DNA from: an uncultured Burkholderiales bacterium
Lineage (GTDB): Bacteria; Pseudomonadota; Gammaproteobacteria; Burkholderiales; Burkholderiaceae_C
Assembly (NCBI GenBank): GCA_903871865.1
Contig: CAIQIL010000344.1
Coordinates: 1 to 7,284 of the forward strand
DNA: 7,284 nt
Reading direction: 5' to 3'
Position numbers and translations under genes: made by a program. Below the pieces are notes generated by a model. It ran no database searches. It was not told the origin of the DNA and worked only from the letters and a program-made list of their open reading frames with translations. Below, one piece after another: positions 6,130-7,284 of the stretch; positions within the stretch are counted from its first letter, which is position 1; each line of letters opens with the position of its first letter.

Positions 6130-6852
6130 TCAAACCTGCACGAACTGCATCTGCGTGCCGGCCAACTCGATCACGTCACCGCTTTTCAGGTGCACCGGGT
6201 CGGCCGCCACAGGCGCGCCGTTCACGGTCGGTCGGGCACTGCCTTCGACGTGAGCAAAAACGTAGCCGCCCGGGCGCTTGGTGATGGAAGCCACCTGCAC
6301 GCCTGGCTTGCCCACGGTGGTCACGACCTTGGTCAGGGCCACTTCGCGGCCTGCCGCGGCGCCATTGAGCACCTTGATGGACGCGGGCGTTTGCTGGGGC
6401 AGGCTGCCGAAGTTGCTGGCAAAGCTGCCCATGCCGCCCGAGAGCGTGCCACCGAAACCGGACGGCGGCGGGGTGGTGCTCGGGCCGGCCGCGCTGCGGG
6501 CACCCAGGGCCGTTGGCAGGGGGGTGTCCGAGCGCATGATCATGGTCTTTTCGTAGTCCGAACCCTCGTCGGCCAGGAACTTGATCTTGTACTTGCCGAT
6601 CTCGACCGTGTCGTTGTGCTGCAGCAGCTGCTTCTTGACGGCCTTGCCGTTGATGTAGGTGCCGTTGGTGCTGTTGAGGTCTTCGAGGAAGACGTTGCCG
6701 CCCACCAGCTGCAGCACGGCGTGCTCACCGCTGACGGCCAGGTTGTCGATCACGATGTCGTTGTAGGGGCGCCGTCCCAGGGTGGTCTTGTCTTTCGTGA
6801 CCTCGACCTCCTTGATGACGACCCCATCGAGTGAGACAACCAGTTTTCCCAT
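6130..6852 (-). CDS. FHA-domain protein with one canonical and one degenerate FHA domain
   Basis: A 240-residue soluble phosphothreonine-reader protein. The N-terminal FHA domain (about 1-93) has the core binding residues: TTLGRR with G26-R27, S41-x-x-H44 in VSGEH, and STNGTYING with N63-G64. A flexible linker rich in Gly, Pro, Ser and Thr (about 95-156) begins with YEKTMIMRSD (T103), a candidate kinase site. A second FHA-like fold (about 158-240) keeps the spacing but has GK at 181-182 and S189-x-x-K192 instead of the GR and S-x-x-H pairs; N211-G212 remains. This second domain is probably unable to bind phosphothreonine in the usual way. The start is the ATG at 6852, with AGAGG six bases upstream; a start at 6927 would extend the protein into the PP2C gene and lacks FHA similarity. 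It lies 38 bases after the PP2C stop, indicating a phosphosignalling operon. Partners are unknown. Confidence 0.9.
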   Translation of the reverse strand: MGKLVVSLDGVVIKEVEVTKDKTTLGRRPYNDIVIDNLAVSGEHAVLQLVGGNVFLEDLNSTNGTYINGKAVKKQLLQHNDTVEIGKYKIKFLADEGSDYEKTMIMRSDTPLPTALGARSAAGPSTTPPPSGFGGTLSGGMGSFASNFGSLPQQTPASIKVLNGAAAGREVALTKVVTTVGKPGVQVASITKRPGGYVFAHVEGSARPTVNGAPVAADPVHLKSGDVIELAGTQMQFVQV

Positions 6853-6858
6853 TCGTAA

Positions 6859-6863
6859 CCTCT
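6859..6863 (-). promoter_or_regulatory. Ribosome binding site of the FHA gene
   Basis: The minus strand reads GAAGAGG, then TTACGA, then the ATG at 6852. The six-base spacing of this purine run supports 6852 as the FHA protein start and the beginning of the conserved MGKLVVSLDG segment. Confidence 0.6.
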
Positions 6864-6890
6864 TCGGGTATGGATCTTGATATTGGATGT

Positions 6891-7284
6891 TCAGCCCAGG
6901 CCGCCCAGACGCTTGAAGGGCCACCATGACCTGGGCACCGGTTCGGCCACTCCCTGGGCACGCACCAGCACGACAGCGATATTATCCCGCCCGCCCGCCT
7001 CGTTCGCTGCGGCGATCAGCGCCCCCCCCATGTCCGCCAGCGAAGTGTGGGCAGACATGACGTCAGCGATCTGCGGGTCACGCAGCATGTCGGACAGGCC
7101 GTCCGAGCACATCAGGTAGATGTCGCCGGACTGGATGTCGTGCAAGTGGGTCTCCAGCAAGGCGAGGTCCTCCACGCCCAGGGCCCGCGTCACGAGGTTC
7201 TTGTTGGCCGAATACAGCGCCTGCTCGGGCGTGAGCATGCCAGCGTCGATCTGCTCTTGCAGTAACGAATGGTCTTTGGTGATC
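6891..7284 (-). CDS. PP2C-family Ser/Thr protein phosphatase, C-terminal half (runs off the right edge)
   Basis: The last 130 residues of a PP2C (PPM) metal-dependent protein phosphatase, a bacterial Stp1/PstP-like enzyme that removes phosphate from Ser/Thr residues in the cytosol. The family is usually about 240-260 residues, so roughly half is missing. Visible motifs, numbered from the window edge, are LITKDHS-type ITKDHS (1-6), VTRALG (31-36), LMCSDGLSD with the metal-binding D61, and GGRDNIAVVLV with D100-N101. All are intact. The protein ends in a short basic, tryptophan-containing tail (SWWPFKRLGGLG). No transmembrane helix or extra domain is seen in the visible part. The stop at 6891 is followed after 38 bases by the FHA gene on the same strand. 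This pairing is typical of Hanks-type kinase signalling loci; the kinase, if linked, would lie further right, outside the window. Confidence 0.93.
   Translation of the reverse strand, partial: ITKDHSLLQEQIDAGMLTPEQALYSANKNLVTRALGVEDLALLETHLHDIQSGDIYLMCSDGLSDMLRDPQIADVMSAHTSLADMGGALIAAANEAGGRDNIAVVLVRAQGVAEPVPRSWWPFKRLGGLG

Noticed and set aside
5244..6284. A 346-residue plus-strand open frame
   Set aside because: It is antisense to the metallo-beta-lactamase-fold gene, whose HxHxDH signature proves the coding strand. Its composition is that of a high-GC shadow.
6130..6927. A longer FHA protein starting at 6927
   Set aside because: It would overlap the PP2C C-terminus, and the extra 25 residues are unlike FHA proteins. 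ATG 6852 has a good ribosome site and begins the conserved domain.

Overview
The window looks like a chromosomal segment of a high-GC betaproteobacterium, most likely order Burkholderiales (Comamonadaceae or a close relative). This rests on the style of the transketolase and PP2C/FHA proteins, a GC-rich background (about 72% in hand-counted 60-base blocks of the housekeeping genes) and a classic type IVa pilin behind a sigma-54 promoter. No mobile element, tRNA, rRNA or CRISPR array was seen.

Layout: (1) 1-1364, minus strand: 5' two thirds of a transketolase gene, running off the left edge. (2) 1462-3171, minus: a 569-residue polytopic membrane protein resembling a GT-C glycosyltransferase, with markedly lower GC than its surroundings. 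(3) 3231-4544, plus: a second polytopic GT-C-type protein of the GT87/DUF2029 kind, divergent from the first. (4) 4550-4567: a perfect GC-rich palindrome that can terminate transcription in both directions. (5) 4589-5053, minus: pilA, a type IV major pilin (154 aa), convergent with gene 3, with a strong Shine-Dalgarno, a good sigma-54 -24/-12 element at 5140-5155, and a cluster of inverted repeats further upstream that may be the PilR enhancer. (6) 5307-7284, minus: an apparent operon of a PP2C Ser/Thr phosphatase (C-terminal half only), a two-FHA-domain protein and a metallo-beta-lactamase-fold hydrolase resembling class II cyclic-nucleotide phosphodiesterases.

How the genes may work together: the pilin and the two membrane glycosyltransferases form a plausible pilin or surface-glycan decoration module, and the mature pilin ends in serine, a known O-glycosylation position in some other pilins. 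No recognisable TfpO/PglL oligosaccharyltransferase is in the window, so this link is inference. The right-hand operon is a phosphothreonine signalling set (phosphatase plus pThr reader) with a putative cAMP-lowering enzyme. Its position just upstream of pilA suggests, but does not prove, a link to pilus control. Transketolase is central carbon metabolism and probably unrelated to the rest.
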